In this document: positions 21,789 through 34,740 of the stretch, piece by piece
Layout of the letters: each line of letters begins with the position of its first letter
How positions within the stretch are numbered: position 1 is the first letter of the stretch
From: Cymodocea nodosa
Lineage: Eukaryota > Streptophyta > Magnoliopsida > Alismatales > Cymodoceaceae
Reading direction: 5' to 3'
Assembly: GCA_036874045.1 (NCBI GenBank)
Contig: CM072336.1
Location: 13,883,001 to 13,947,000 of the forward strand
DNA: 64,000 bases
Program-made: the position numbers and the translations under genes
The notes under the pieces: generated by a model
What the model saw: the letters and a program-made list of their open reading frames with translations, nothing else
Database searches by the model: none
Told to the model about the DNA's origin: nothing

Positions 21789-22304
21789 TAAGAAATCAGT
21801 TTTTATTTTATGTTTATATATAAAAAAAAAATTTTAAATATAAAAATTATTGTAGTTCAACCGATTGGATCTATCGATATGACTAGAACATAAAAATATC
21901 TATATTAATTTTCAGTAAAAAAAAATTTTTGGTTTTACCGAAACATAGTATCGGTTAAACTAGTAAAAAAGTAGAAAAACTATTATCTTAAGTATTTTTT
22001 TTTTATTATATCTGTTTGTATGGGAAGTCCGTTGAGTTACACTTAACTCAACAAACTTACTCCGTTGAGTCTTGAGTTAGTAAATGAGCTTATTCCGTTG
22101 AGTTAACTGTAACTCAACGGAGTACTGAAGCTAAGACCGCAGATGAGAGAGCAATAGTTGGTTCGGGAAATGACCCGCTTACCTGCCTAAACTTAGGGCT
22201 TATTTAAACTAAAACCTAGGGTTTTGGGGGCATTATCCGACAAACCATTTAGAATTTAGAATAGTAGAGATCAGAGTGATTCCGTGCTGTTGTGTAACTC
22301 CACG
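21789..22304 (+). repeat. copy C spacer with palindromes and hairpin cluster H2
   Basis: Same layout as 10370-10956. Palindromic GGTTTTACCGAAACATAG/CGGTTAAAC units lie at about 21850-21965. Hairpins at 22022-22125 include the perfect 12-bp stem (22094-22121, loop ACTG). A telo-box-like TAGGGTTTT is at about 22217-22225. No gene. Confidence 0.7.
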
Positions 22305-23003
22305 ATGAGGAAGACGACACCTGAGTTCTGGGAAGATGTTGTGGACACTGCATAGTTTCTGAAAGAGTTAGAGGAATGACACATGCGGTAGAAGATTCAG
22401 AATACGACAAGGCAGAAAGAGCTACAAAAGGTAGAATCAGAACTTTTCAACTTGAGGAAATTTTTGGTTGATTTGGGTATACAAATACCCCAAATAGTAG
22501 AAACAAAAATAAAAGTAGCGATAAAAATTGCTTTAAGCAAAGAAAGAAAAATAAGGCTGAACAATGAAGTAGCCCTAGAACTAATCTAGCGCAAAGCTAG
22601 ATTGTGGTTCAAAAAGCGCATTACTGGTCGTGCAAGGGGTGCAATAAGGCGGCAGCAACAAGTAGAGGAAGAACAGGAAGAGCCAACTACTGAAAGACCT
22701 GTTCCTGAGGAACAACAGCCATGACCTTTAGTTCTACCATTTAAGCCGTTGGCACGAGCAACAATGTTGGGGCCTTCGACTGAAGAAGAGTTAAAAGAAT
22801 TTCAAACACTGGTTCAAGTTGGAAGAAACCAAGGAGAACTAGGAGATTTAGCAGTAGCCAAAGTACATCTGGTGTTTGATGCACTACGTAAAAAGAGGGC
22901 TACAAAGAAATTGCAAGCCCAATATAAAATTAAAGTGGAACATCATCAAGTAGCTACTGCCAAAACTGCTATCAGATTTGCTGCAAAAGAAGCTGAAGCT
23001 GGT
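22305..23003 (+). pseudogene. copy C ORF2, N-terminal fragment
   Basis: ATG at 22305 (MRKTTPEFWEDVVDTA), then a TAG where copy B has CAG. It is charged and coil-like, with a clean open run from 22749 (LVQVGRNQGELGDLAVAKVHLVFDA). It stops after KEAEAG at 23003, where the LTR of copy B begins. The remaining two thirds of ORF2, the capsid ORF and the start of the F-box gene are missing at this locus. Confidence 0.65.
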
Positions 23004-25256
23004 TGTTTGTGTTTTCCTAGCACTACACTAGAAAAACTTGGATTTGTTACTTCCGTTTTTACTTAGTTAATTTATCTTTATACCTATTCTCTCTTTTAGA
23101 AGTAAACAAATAACCTTTAATACAACTTAGATATTAATTCCAATTTGTACTTTAACTACAAGTGCACCGTGTCTATTGTATTAGTGTACATGTACAGGTC
23201 GATCCCATAGGAAATTGCTGAAGAACTTGAGAACTGTTCGTTTGTTAACAATCAAATTTATATATTCAATAAGCTCTCCATTGACTTACAGTTAACTGAA
23301 CGGACTAAGTTCGTTGAGTTATGGATAACTCAACGGACTAACCTCATGGACTTAATTTAACTCCACGAGCCTATCTTTTCTTTTTAATACTGCTATTTAC
23401 AGAGGAATTCGGCCAACCATTGGGCGATTCCATAGATTGTAAATAACATCAATTAAGCTCTTTAATGTTAGTTAACATTGGATTTATCATTAAGCAATAC
23501 TAACATTCAGATAATTCAAACAATAACCATTAAAATCTTTAAGTCTTTTGAACGAACCAATTTCAGTAAATTGTAAAACTAAAATAAACATAAAACAATC
23601 ACAACACTAACAAAGATAACATTAATCACGATACAACACAAACAATACAACACTCAAATACAACATACAAACATAGATAAATTGTTTTTGATATTTTCGT
23701 TTTAATAAGAACATGGAAATGGGTGAAAGGTGAAATGTAAAGTAATCTCACTTGACAGTAAATACTTCTGACTCTACTTGCAACGCGATTACACCACTAA
23801 AAATTAAACCACTTACAATCCTGTCTCCTCTCCCTATAGAATCACGAGTCTAGAATTGCAAGATGATCTCCTCTTCAGCATACAGGCATTAACCCGAAGC
23901 CAAGGCTAAAAGCTTTACCATCTCCTAAAATATGAGTTGATGCTTGGTGAAAATGGCTTCCCTTCCTGCGATGAGATCACTCCTCACAGTGGTTGTCAAG
24001 CACTATGTTTGGCTCGGAATTGACCTGACATCAGGCAACTATCCTCACAGACCTCCGATGGTTGGTGATTATAGTGGTGATGATGATGGTTGGTGTGGAA
24101 CTTTAGAGAATTGCGACGTCGATCCTCCATTGCACACACTGTCCACCCATTGATCACACCTTCTTCTTTTTTCTTCTTTTCTTTTATATTTCTTCAGTAG
24201 TAATTGCTTCTGCTTGAATGATCGGTTGGATTTCCTTCATTCATATCAATGGCGATGCTTTCTTCTCCTACGCGATACGTGCAAACTTGGTTTTTTCTCT
24301 TCCAACTGTCTGTTCCTACAACTGCTACAGTGGCATATTAGAAAATATAAAGAAATAAGTTGCTTACATAATGCGTTTCCTTAGTGTAATATTCATGTAG
24401 CTCAACGCGTATAGTTATGCTAACTTAACGAGTTAAACATGTGCATCTCACGTGATATTCTAAAGCATTTAAATTCAACACGTGCATAAATTTAACTATC
24501 CAATGCTCAGGTGCATTTCAGATACTTATAAACTTAACTATCTAATGCTCAAGTGCATTTCGGATAGTTATAAATAACTCACCAATATATAACTTAAATA
24601 AATCTACCAGATCTCAACACGTGTCAGTAGTAGTTTAATCATAAAATAACATTTCGGAGAGTTACAGGTCTAATTATCTGATGCTCAGATGCATTTCGGA
24701 TAGTTACAGCTAACTCACCGAAAATCCACTTAAGTCAATTTCCTAGAACATGACACGTGTCCTCAGCTATTTTATAAATAAAAAGAGATTTCGGAGAGTT
24801 ACAGGAATAACTATCTGATGCCCAACTACAATTTCGGATAGTTATAGATAACTCACCGAAAGTTCACTTAAGTCATGCATTATGGTTTCAACACGTGTAC
24901 TTCAGGAAATAATAAAATATTCTCTCAAAACATAAATGTTCGACAATTTAAACATAACTATCGGATACATATTCGGTCTGTTAAACATAACTATCCGAAT
25001 TTGTTCGGTATGTTAAACATAACTGTCTGAAATATCAGAAAATTCGGATACTTAAGAATTTCACATCTTGCAATTTACCGATAGTTCATAAATGTACTAA
25101 ATTAACATTAATTCCCCCGAATTAAGCAAAATTTTCAATTAAAGCATATAATAGTGCAATTATAACATAATGGCTTAATTCTTATATGATAAGCTACATA
25201 TTATGCAATTAACCATCATTTAACCGTTAATAATATGCACTTTTTCATTCTAAATA
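23004..25256 (-). repeat. copy B 3' LTR, long subtype
   Basis: On the plus strand it begins TGTTTGTGTTTTCC and ends CATTCTAAATA; on the element strand it opens TA instead of TG, and the neighbours have TG. A polypurine tract on the minus strand (plus CTTCCCCCGTACC, 25257-25269) abuts it. It contains the leader hairpins (23275-23372), the TATA region, three U3 modules and three short U3 repeats near 24940-25040. Confidence 0.85.
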
Positions 25257-27045
25257 CTTCCCCCGTACCTAAATTTTGCTAGTCCCTTAGCAAACTAAGA
25301 TCTAATTAATTGGTCTTTAAAAGTGCTAGAATTAATTATTTCCCTTTGCTTTTCTTCTGTTTAGCATAAAAATATATTCTGTATGTTTCAGTAATCAACC
25401 TGCAAATATACTTAGAATATATGTAAATTACATACAAAGTATATCATCATCATATAGGTGTTAATTATATTATCATTTGTTGTTCTTTTCATCATTTGTC
25501 ATCCTGAATTTTCCAATAAGATTTCTAGAAGAAATTTCAACAACATACGAATCAAAGTACAATCCAATTCAATTTAATTAAGACAAGTAGAATAAAGAAT
25601 TGTATCTCCATTAAACAACTTCAAAAGTCAATTCCAGATTCATATTTCAGCAATTCTAGATAACAGAAAATATACTCGATTCATAAGATATCTTTATTTC
25701 ACAAAACACTTATATCCTTTCAGAACAGTATATCTATCTATATATATATATATATATATTTTTTTTTTTCATACTTTAAAAGTTAATTTGACAAGCTTAA
25801 ATCATACAAGAGCTTTCTAATGTACCCATGTAATGAGCTTTCAGTAAACAATCCCAGATCTGATCAGGATCTTAGGTTGCCAGATTTTAAGAGTCCTTTT
25901 TTAGGTCAACAATCCTTACATACCTATATGCTCAAGTACAAAAGGCTCGTGATCAAACAAGTCAATAAACTCTCAAAATTTTCCCTTTTTTTCCTTTTTT
26001 GTTTTTTGTTTTTTTTTATTTTTTCAAAACTACAACATAAAACAAAACATTAATCACATACTATATATGTACGTATTTCATTAATACAGATGCTGTAATC
26101 ACCAATCTCATATAGTCCTGCTTTTATCATTTACTGAAAATATGAATCCATCTCAATAAGCTCATACTTTTTCTGTAATTTAATAAGATCTACTACACAT
26201 AAATCATTCTACAAGTTCAATCAGTCAAATTAAATGTATCTTTAATCATGTGTTTTATTTAATCTAGAATTCACATCTCAGCTCTTTTAGGACTTTAGAT
26301 AATTTACTAATTTTTTTCATTAAGCATTCTGATTTCATTTTAAAATCGTGAAACTGTTAAACTCATGAAATTCAGAAAAACATAAGATGCTATATCTAGA
26401 TTTGCATAACTAGTAAATTCAATAGCATCTTTTATAGCCTTCTAAATATAACATCCAAGCAATTTATAAAAATTTTACAGTCTCAATTATCAGATAGTTA
26501 CAGTAAATTCATAAAATTTTCAATTTCCTCAAAACTTTGCAGTACTATTTTAATTTCTTTAATTAACAAACTTACATGGATGTTACTTAAATTACCTCCC
26601 CCCTATACCTACATTTTGCATTGTCCTCAATGTAAAAAAAATTGACAATAAGTACAATAATTGTAGCAGGCATGAATACAATTTTGCTTGATTTAAAATT
26701 CAAGATGAGTAATTAGTTACATACCTTGTTTCATTTGTATCTCCTTCTGCATATTTCGATTTTTGATTCTGAAAAACTTTTCATTCACAGATAAAAGCAA
26801 AATATAAAATAAAATAACATTTAACAGATATTAATAAATCAGTGTCTTGTGTGGAACCCAGGTTCCTATGCCTTTGGTGGCTCACAAGCAAGCTAGTTGG
26901 TTTCCCAGAATAGATACCAACAAACAGGATTGATATTTTGTTTTATTTTTTTTTTATAAAAGGAACAAGAAAACTTCAAAAATTCTCTTTTTTTTTTCTA
27001 AAAATAAATGCAGAATACACAACATTAAACACCCAAAATCATAGC
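25257..27045 (-). other. copy B 3' region with two polypurine tracts
   Basis: It mirrors 16799-18570. The LTR-proximal polypurine tract is at 25257-25269 and the inner tract at about 26596-26612 (CCTCCCCCCTATACC, followed by the reversed GAGGACAATG phrase). An AT/poly-T block is near 25735-25770 and an antisense ORF at 25820-26053. No sense gene. Confidence 0.65.
25820..26053 (+). CDS. antisense ORF conserved in four copies (B)
   Basis: 77 codons from an ATG, opening MYPCNELSVNNPRSDQD and reading LRLPDFKSPFLGQQ, then KRLVIKQVNKLSKF and a hydrophobic Phe-rich tail. It lies opposite to copy B. Start and first 50 codons agree with the A, D and G versions. Function unknown. Confidence 0.3.
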   Translation: MYPCNELSVNNPRSDQDLRLPDFKSPFLGQQSLHTYMLKYKRLVIKQVNKLSKFSLFFLFCFLFFFIFSKLQHKTKH

Positions 27046-28187
27046 TTAAGAACATGATTGAAAAGTAGAAACAAATGGAATAAATGTATCAATCCAAGCA
27101 AACTTTTTAGGCATAGTTCTTCTTGCTATTAATTCTGTTTTAATGTAGTTCTTGTTCCTTCTTAATTTGTAAACATGTAATATATTATAAATTCCAAATA
27201 TGAGTGTATTACCATTAATGATATGTAATGCAGAAAGGGATCCTTTTTGGTTCTAGGGTAATGTAGCAGTTTCTATTTCTACATCTATTTCAATATAATC
27301 CTCTTCCCACTTCCATTCATTTATGTCTTCCATAATCCATATTTGAAATTTCATCAGTTCATCCCACCATCTTATTAGACATAAAGTAGGATCATCTTCT
27401 TCATTATACCACATTCCTATTTGAATTTCATTAAATTCTGCAGATGGTGGTTTAGCTATTTCACTCGGTACAGGTAAAATTTCTATATATTCATCATAAC
27501 TGTCTATGCTCACTATGTATAAATCAGATCCATATGCTAATGATATCTCCGTGACTAAATATATATATATCCATCAAGTATGACATGTGTTTGGTTAATT
27601 AATGATTTCTGTCCTAGATATATCATAATATTTTCATTCCAAGATCTGTTCAGAAAATTATACGCACTTAAGCGTAAATCTTCACCCCAATTTCCTGTAG
27701 GTCTCCAATAATATAATTTTTCAGGAATTGCAGAATTTTTATCAGAAAATATTAAAGCTGACCCACAATTTACAGTTGGTGCTTCAAATCTATTAGGTCT
27801 TCCTATATTCCATTCTTCTCCTGTTATAGGATTTCTTATCAAAATATCAGATAATAATAAACTTGCATACCTTGGTCTCGTCTTGTATATGATTAATCCT
27901 TCATCTATCCCCATAATATGATTTATTCCTTCTAATGCATTGGGTGGAATTCCAGTAATTTCTTCCATAGCCAGATATTCATGGGTATTTGAACTAGGAT
28001 TAAATGACCTCCATATGAATCCATCTCTAATCTTAGTCAATTTTGCAGCTTGTAGTCCCTGAAAATATTTTTCTTCAATACAATCTTTAATTTCCTTTGA
28101 TACACAACACAGCCTACACAGATCTTTAGCTGACAAGTTACTTAGTACTTCCGTTAGTGCATCCAACGGTAATTGCATCAATTCCAT
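27046..28187 (-). pseudogene. copy B F-box protein gene
   Basis: ATG at 28187 and TAA at 27046-27048, at the same ends as copy A. The total is two bases over 379 codons. The extra bases are a TA unit in the ATATAT run near 27560, which shifts frame after DGYIYI. The F-box (MELMQLPLDALTEVLSNL, residues 1-40) and the associated domain up to residue 210 are open. The second frame has one further stop near 27253 (TGG to TAG after ATLP). Conserved amino-acid content relative to A, with changes mostly conservative by eye, suggests a shared functional ancestor. Confidence 0.8.
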
Positions 28188-28378
28188 TTGTCGATTCGGT
28201 ATAACACAAACAAAAATTTAACAGAGACAAAAAATTAACATAGCTACTGCACACCCTCATGGAGTTAAGGCATAACTCAATGGACTAAGTTCGTTAAGTT
28301 AAAAATTAACTCTACAATACTATTAACTAAAAATAAAAAACATATATACATACAGATAGTTGCTTCAGATATGCTGCT
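28188..28378 (-). promoter_or_regulatory. copy B F-box leader with hairpin pair H4
   Basis: A hairpin pair at about 28255-28315 (GGAGTTAA/TTAACTC family arms), then a pyrimidine-rich run on the minus strand. The acceptor AG seen in A is changed here (ATACCG). Equivalent to 15458-15657. Confidence 0.45.
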
Positions 28379-29721
28379 TCATTCAGCTGCCCTCCCAGAA
28401 GAGGTATCAATTTCATTAACAGTTCTATTGACTGGATTAGGTATAGCTTGTATTGGCAATCCTCCAGTAGGTGTAACTTCCATTGGTTCCTTCTGTCTAA
28501 GTGATATTTTTCTATTCTGATTTTGAATTGCAGCATTTCCAAATATAAATTCTAGATGATTGTTTACTTGTTAGATTATCTTTTCTAATTTCTCTATTCT
28601 AGATCCTTGTTCAATTAATACTTCATAACTTATGTTCTTCTCATTTATATTTTCTCCTCCCTGGAAATTGTTGTTTCTCCAAGATAAATTCGGGTGATTT
28701 CTCCAATTAGGATGATAAGAATTTCCCAAGTTATCTCTCTAGTTTCTAGCATAAATAATATCTAAGTCATTTATGCTTGCATTCTTTTCTGCTAACTTTT
28801 GATTTAATGATAACTCTTCTATTTTCTTTGTTAGTTCATTTAATTTCACCTCAAGCATAGTATTGGAATCTATTTCATGCATTCCTCTTGGCAATATTCT
28901 TTTATCTGCAATAGCTTTAGCCGAATTTTCCCATTGTGTAGTTCTTTTTGCAAAATTTTCTAAATATGCCCATGCTTCTTCACTACATAATTTTAAAAAT
29001 CCATTTTGACAAGTAGATTCTAATAAAGATTTCGTTGAAACATCTATGCCTTCATAAATTATACCTATTAGTTGTGCTCTACTCATTGCATGATGTGGAC
29101 ATTGAGTCAGTAAATCTTTAAATCTTTCAAAATATTTCCAAAATGATTCACCTTGTTTTTGGCTACACATTAATATTTCTTTCTTCTTTTTAATCGTTTG
29201 ATGTGTTGGATAATATTTTTCCAGAAAAACAGAGCAAAATTCAGTCCATGTAGAAATTGAATCAGGCGATAGAGTATATAACCATCTCTTAGCTATGTCT
29301 TTTAAAGAAAAAGGAATATATCTAAGTTTAATAGCATCTATACTCATGTTCGGCATTTTCAACATTTGACAAACTTCATTAAATTCTCTAAGGAAATAAT
29401 AGGCATCCTCTCTTTCTAATCCATGAAAATGTGGCAATTGACTAATATAATTAGATTTCACTTCAAACCTATCTCCCTCAAAGTTTGGCAATCGAATACA
29501 TGAAGGTTCATCAACTAATTTAGATATAGAATCTCTCCTAATGGTTTTTCTACTAGAGCAACCATCTCTACGTTCTCTTTTAAAGAAAGGTTAGCTACAC
29601 CCCAAAGAATTTCGTTAAAGTTTAGTTCAAAAAATTTTCCAGTACTCCTCTACAATGAAAATTCCTGGGTCGGTGTTCTTACTAATCGTTTAGTGCTTAG
29701 AGAACGAGTCCATGTGCTCAT
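28379..29721 (-). pseudogene. copy B gag capsid ORF
   Basis: ATG at 29719-29721 (MSTWTRS) and TGA at 28379-28381; one base short of 448 codons because of a frameshift near 29520. From 29491 to 28739 the capsid domain is fully open for 250 codons: LPHFHGLEREDAYYFLREF, IPFSLKDIAKRWLY, WTEFCSVFLEKYYP, GESFWKYFERFKDLL, EEAWAYLENFAKRT, LEVKLNELTKKIEEL. The Arg/Asn-rich tail follows in pieces. No zinc knuckle. It is the best-preserved capsid domain in the window and, as in A and G, lies downstream of integrase. Confidence 0.85.
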
Positions 29722-29754
29722 AAATAAATAGCAGATGATTAATTACATACCAAT

Positions 29755-29949
29755 CTAAAGCTTTCCATTCAATAAATATTTGTTGTCGGATGAAGTTGAA
29801 TCAGCTGCTTCTCCTTCCAGTTCCTCCAACGCATTCTCCTTTCTTTTAAAAGTGCTAGTAACTCGTAAATAACATTCTGTTTTATATATATACTGCGCAT
29901 CCATAAAGTGAATAAATCTCGTTGCAAGAACGTGTCTTGCAATGTGCAT
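29755..29949 (-). CDS. copy B short ORF upstream of capsid ORF
   Basis: 64 codons matching the last part of the 83-codon stretch in A and G (FIHFMDAQYIYKTECYL, KENALEELEGE). Same spacing to the capsid ORF. It has no secure start codon, so translation is doubtful. The GTATGT donor-like motif follows its end here too. Confidence 0.3.
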   Translation of the reverse strand: MHIARHVLATRFIHFMDAQYIYKTECYLRVTSTFKRKENALEELEGEAADSTSSDNKYLLNGKL

Positions 29950-30655
29950 CGTGGTTCTTGTTTATATGGGTACGTGTACCACTACTAATTTTAAATTTTG
30001 GTAACCGCTAAACCGACGAAGTTTCGTTCGTGGTTAAAAGAATAACCGTTCTGCTTAATCTATGAACTAACCTCGTTGAGTTACAAAAAACTCAATAGAA
30101 TATAGTCGGTTACTGTTGCTAACTCCACGGACTAACTTCGTTGAGTTATTGATAACTCAACGGAGTGACCTTATATTATATTACTGACCTCGTGGAGTTA
30201 CGTTTAACTCAACGGACTTACTTCGTTGAGTTAACACTTAGCAACTTCTATGTTTTACTCTCGTAAGTTCCTTTCTATTTTTTTTCTTTGTTTATTCTGC
30301 TAACTGAAATAAAGTTAAATCTATGTCATTAATGCATCATTTTGATTAAAATTCATTTAAATCTAAATCTTATATAAAGATTTAACTTGCAGGTCATTTT
30401 ATGTTATGCAGAATTTACATTTTACCTTATAACATGCAGAAAATTTTAAGCATTTATCCTGTCATTCAGCAAATTTTAAATCTATTACATATTCATTCAT
30501 AAAGTTTCACAATAACATAATATTCAATAATTTCCATTCATTTTACATTCAAAATACGTATGAAAATTGCATTTGAAAAATTTCATTCATTAATATGAAT
30601 CAATTACAATACAAGTACATCATACAATTTTACATAAGTAGACGAACAATACAAT
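29950..30655 (-). repeat. copy B spacer with hairpin cluster H3
   Basis: Hairpins at 30060-30235 include GTTGAGTTA/TAACTCAAC arms (30136-30162) and CGTGGAGTTA variants. The rest is AT-rich noncoding, alignable with 13182-13840. No gene. Confidence 0.7.
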
Positions 30656-32866
30656 TTAATCTCTTTGCCTAAGTTCATCTACTTCCTTTTGGAGTTTTTC
30701 TAATTGAAGCTCTAATTGATTAATTCTCTCTACTACTTCTGTAATTCCTTTAGAATGTACAGCTAGTTCTACAGCTACAAAATTTCTGTATTCTTTCACT
30801 GAAATGGTTCTTGATCTGATCATTTTTGATGTCTATTTAGTGAAATCGATACAGTCCACCATCAGTAGTGGAATCAAATCTCCATAAAATAATTTCTTCT
30901 ACATTGTTTTCAGCTTGGAGATAAAAACTGCAGACCAATTTATTTGGATCTTATTTACAATTGCATATGAGGCCCATTTGACAAATTGACTTAATTCTAT
31001 GTCATGGCCTTGTCGTTGATAAACATTCTTAATTAGAATGTTAGCTACCATGTGTGTTTTAACATTTAAGTGCTTCAATCTGTTTAATAATGGCACACTA
31101 GGATTGATAGCTAAACAATCCTTAATTTGCTGTTCAGTCCATTCAACTACAGTTGTATCTTCCAAAATTGTTATTCCTTCATTCTTTAAACCAAAAATAT
31201 TATGGAGAAGCTCTGGTGTTATCTGTACATCAGCTTCCTCCACGTTTGAAATTAATCCTCCTTCTCTTTCTCTCAAATTTGCATAGAAACAGGACACTAA
31301 ATTCTCATATACTGCATGCCCTCTTTCTTGAGATATAAATTGCAATAGACCTTGTAATTCAAATAATTCTTTGATTTCTTGCATTCCATCCCAATTTACT
31401 GGTCTACTGTAAATAATGTTGTAACCCCTTATTTCTTGATATTTGGTATAAGCTTCCTGACTACAAAAATGTACTTCATTCAAAATTGTTGTTTCAGTCG
31501 GGTCAGGAAGGTGACTTTGTTACTCTAGAGGGGTTTGTTCTTGATCTTTCTCTAGCATAGGTTGCATTTGGACATTCTCTTCAGATTCCTGAATTTTTGC
31601 TTTTGCTTCTGTCTGTGGTGGTGAGCCAGCAGAACTCTCCACTCTGTCTTGAATTCTTTCCATAATTTGCTGAAGAGTTTCTTGTTCTTTAGTGGAATCT
31701 TTGAAATTATTTTTGTCCAAATGGCTTCTTTCAGACTCTTCATTTTCTGCTCTTTCTTGCTCCTCCTAACTACCAATCTGTTCTGTTACTGTTCTTTCTG
31801 ATTCTGTAACAGATTGGGATGGAGTCACGGGCAATTCAATTTCTGCCCTAATTTCTTTTTCTTCTTGTACAGGTTGTAGACTAATTTCAGCCTGATTTTC
31901 TTCTTTTCTTTGCTCCTCCTCAGAATCGGATAGTAGGTTAATAAAAATCTGCTCCACAGGCCTTGTAAAAATTGGTACTTCAGATTTAATTTCCTCATAT
32001 TTAGGCACTTTTTCTTTTCCTTTCTTTTTTTTGATTAGTTGTGCCTGTTCTTCCTCTTCATCTTCTGAAATTAAATCTACAAAAGTAGGCTCTACAAGCC
32101 TTCGAGCCACAGGTATTGGCTCTTCTTGTTTAACTTTTTTTATAACTACTGGTCTCGAAGGACCAGCTTCAGCTTCTTTTGCAGTAGATTTGGCAGTAGC
32201 TTCGTGATGCTGTTCCAATTTGATTTTATATTGGGCTTTCAACTTTTCTACAGCCATTTTTTTGTATAGTGCATCAAACACTAGGTGTGCTTTGGCCACT
32301 GCCAAATCTTCTGATTCTCCTTGGTTCTTCCCAACTTGAACCAGTTCTGCAAATTTTCTTATTTCTTCTTCAATCGAAGGCCCCATCATTTCTACTCGTG
32401 CCAACGACTTAAATGGTGGAACTGAAGGTCCTAACTGCTGTTCCTTAGGAACAGGTCTTTCAGCAGTTGGTTCCTCCCGTTCTTCAGTTGCCTCTTCTTC
32501 ATTTTCTTTCCTTGCTTGCTCCCAGATCACCCATTTAGCTCGTCTACAGATTCGTCTTTTGAACTAGAGCCAGGACTTACGTTGGATTAATTGTAGGGCT
32601 ACTTCATTGTTTGGCCATATCTTTCTTTCTTTACTTAATGTAATTTTAGTTGCCACTCTAATTCGTGTCTCCATTATCTACGGTATCTGTATTTCTAACT
32701 CAACTAAAATTTTTCTCAAGTTAAAGAGTTCTGACTCTACCTTTTGTAGCTCTTTCTCTCTTATTGTATTTCTGATCTTCTACCTCGTGTGCCATTCTTT
32801 AGATTCCTTCAGAAACTGTGCAGTGTCCACTACCTCTTCCTAGAATTTAAGCGTCATCTTCCTCAT
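30656..32866 (-). pseudogene. copy B ORF2, putative plant-transposon-protein-like
   Basis: ATG at 32866 to TAA at 30656-30658 is exactly 737 codons, so the reading frame length is preserved. Residues from about 113 are open from 32530 to 31766: a Glu-rich, probably disordered stretch (DLISEDEEEEQAQL, INLLSDSEEEQRKEE). A TAG follows (IGS-stop), present at the same place in A and G, and then the frame continues. The C-terminal domain (31483-30899: HFCSQEAYTKYQEIRGYN, NWDGMQEIKELFELQGLL, CFYANL, ITPELLHNIFGL) resembles the plant transposon protein domain associated with Athila elements. Several early stops make this copy non-coding as read. Confidence 0.6.
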
Positions 32867-33405
32867 CGTGGAGTTACACAATAGCACAGAATCACTCTTA
32901 TTTCTATTATTCTAGATTCTAAATGATTTACCGGATAATGCCCCAAAAACCCTAGGTTTTAGTTTAAATAAGCCCTAAGTTTAGGCGGGTAATCGGGTTT
33001 TTTTCCGAACTAACTATTACTATTTTATCCGAGGTCTTAGCTACAGTACTCTGTTGAGTTACAGTTAACTCAACGGAATAAGCTCGTTGACTAACTCAAG
33101 ACTCAATGGAGTAAGCTCGTTAAGTTAAGCGTAACTCAACGGACTCCCTATACAAGCAAATATAATAATAAAAATATTACAGAGAATAGTTTTTCTGTTT
33201 TGTTATCAGTTTAACCGATACTAAGTTTCGGTCAGACCTAAATATATATATATATATATTTTTTCTTTCGGTTGAACCGATACTATGTTTCGGTAAAACC
33301 AAAATTTTTTCTGAAAATTAATATTCATATTTTTTTATGTTCCAGTCATACCGATGGATCTAGTCGATTGAACCGCAACGATTTTTATGTTTTATATATA
33401 TTTTT

Positions 33406-33445
<40 letters not shown>

Positions 33446-33463
33446 ATAAAAACTGATTTCTTA
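32867..33463 (-). repeat. copy B spacer: H2 hairpins and CGGTTNAACCG palindromes
   Basis: A telo-box-like AAAACCCTAGG (about 32946-32956), hairpins H2 at 33040-33145, palindromic CGGTTTAACCG/TCGGTTGAACCGA-type units at 33195-33375, and AT microsatellites at 33242-33260 and about 33410-33440. Equivalent to 10370-10956. Confidence 0.7.
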
Positions 33464-34740
33464 CTAAGTAAAGCTCGAGTAATCCTTTACTCTGAGTTCT
33501 TCTATAATTCCAAAGGAGCTTTTTAGTGTTTTCAGAATAGGTTTAAGTCTTTGTCCATTTACTTTAAATATATTCTGATTTTTAGGATTTTCAATTTCAA
33601 TAGCTCCATAAGGATACACATTTTGAACTATGTAAGGTTCTGCCCATCTAGATTTCAATTTTCTTGGATGGTTATGGAGTCTAGCCATATAAAGATATAC
33701 TTCTTGTCCTATTTCAAAGCTTTTAGGAATAATTTTTCTATCATGCCAAAATTTAACTTTTTCTTTTTCTCTTACAGTATTCAAATAAACTTCATTTCTA
33801 AATTCTTCTAATTCAATTAGTTGCATTTTCCTATTTTCAGCAGCTTGATTTAAATTAGTGTTTAGAGTTTTTAATGCCCAATAAGCTTTATGTTCTATTT
33901 CAATAGGTAAATGACAACTTTTTCCATATACTAGCCTAAAAGGTGACATACCTAAGCTCGTTTTATAAGCAATTCTATAAGCCCAAAGTGCATTTATCAA
34001 TCTATTAACCCAATCTGTTCTAGTAGGATTTACTACTTTTTCTAAGATTAATTTAATTTGTTTGTTTCCAATTTCTACTTGTCCACTTGTTTGCGGATGA
34101 TATGATGTTGCAATTTTGTGGTTTACTCCATATTTCTTCATTAAGGCTTCAAAACTTCTATTACAGAAATGAGTTCCTCTATCACTGATAATAGCTTTAG
34201 GTATTCTAAATCTGGCAAATATATTTGTTCTTATAAATTGAATTACCACTTTGTTATCATTAGTTTTTGTAGGAATAGCTTCTATCCATTTAGATACATA
34301 ATTCACCCCAACAATATGTAATTAAATTGATTAGACATAGGAAATAGACCCATAAAATCTATTCACCACACATCAAAGATTTCAACCTCAATAATAAAAT
34401 TAAGAGGCATCATATTCCTCTTTGATATTCTTTCTATTTGTTGACATCTTAAACAACTTAAGCAATATTTATGAGCATCTTTGAATAGTGTTGGCCAATA
34501 AAACCCACGTTGCAGAATTTTTGCAGCAGTTTTCCCTAAACCAAAATGTCCTCCACAAGCTTGGTCATGATAGAAAGACAATATGCTCGAATATTCAGTT
34601 TCTGGAACACACCTCCTTAAAACCATATCAGAGCATTTCTTAAATAAGTATGGGTCTTCCCAATAGTAGTATTTTACTCTTGAGAAAAATAATTTCTTAT
34701 CCTGTCTATTCCAATCCTTAGGTGTTAAACCAGTAACTAA
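33464..34740 (-). pseudogene. copy B integrase
   Basis: Zinc region at 34626-34430 with HDQACGGHFG and [11 protein letters not shown] (H and C ligands present). The core has IDFMG (D), ISDRGTHF (D) and SGQVEIGNKQIK (E), so the triad is intact. C-terminal [20 protein letters not shown] and a tail ending DYSSFT at 33464. Two stops are seen, one after the RNase H domain (34741) and one at about 34360 (GGA to TGA after DVW). Integrase inserts the cDNA into host DNA; this copy cannot make it in one piece. Confidence 0.87.
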
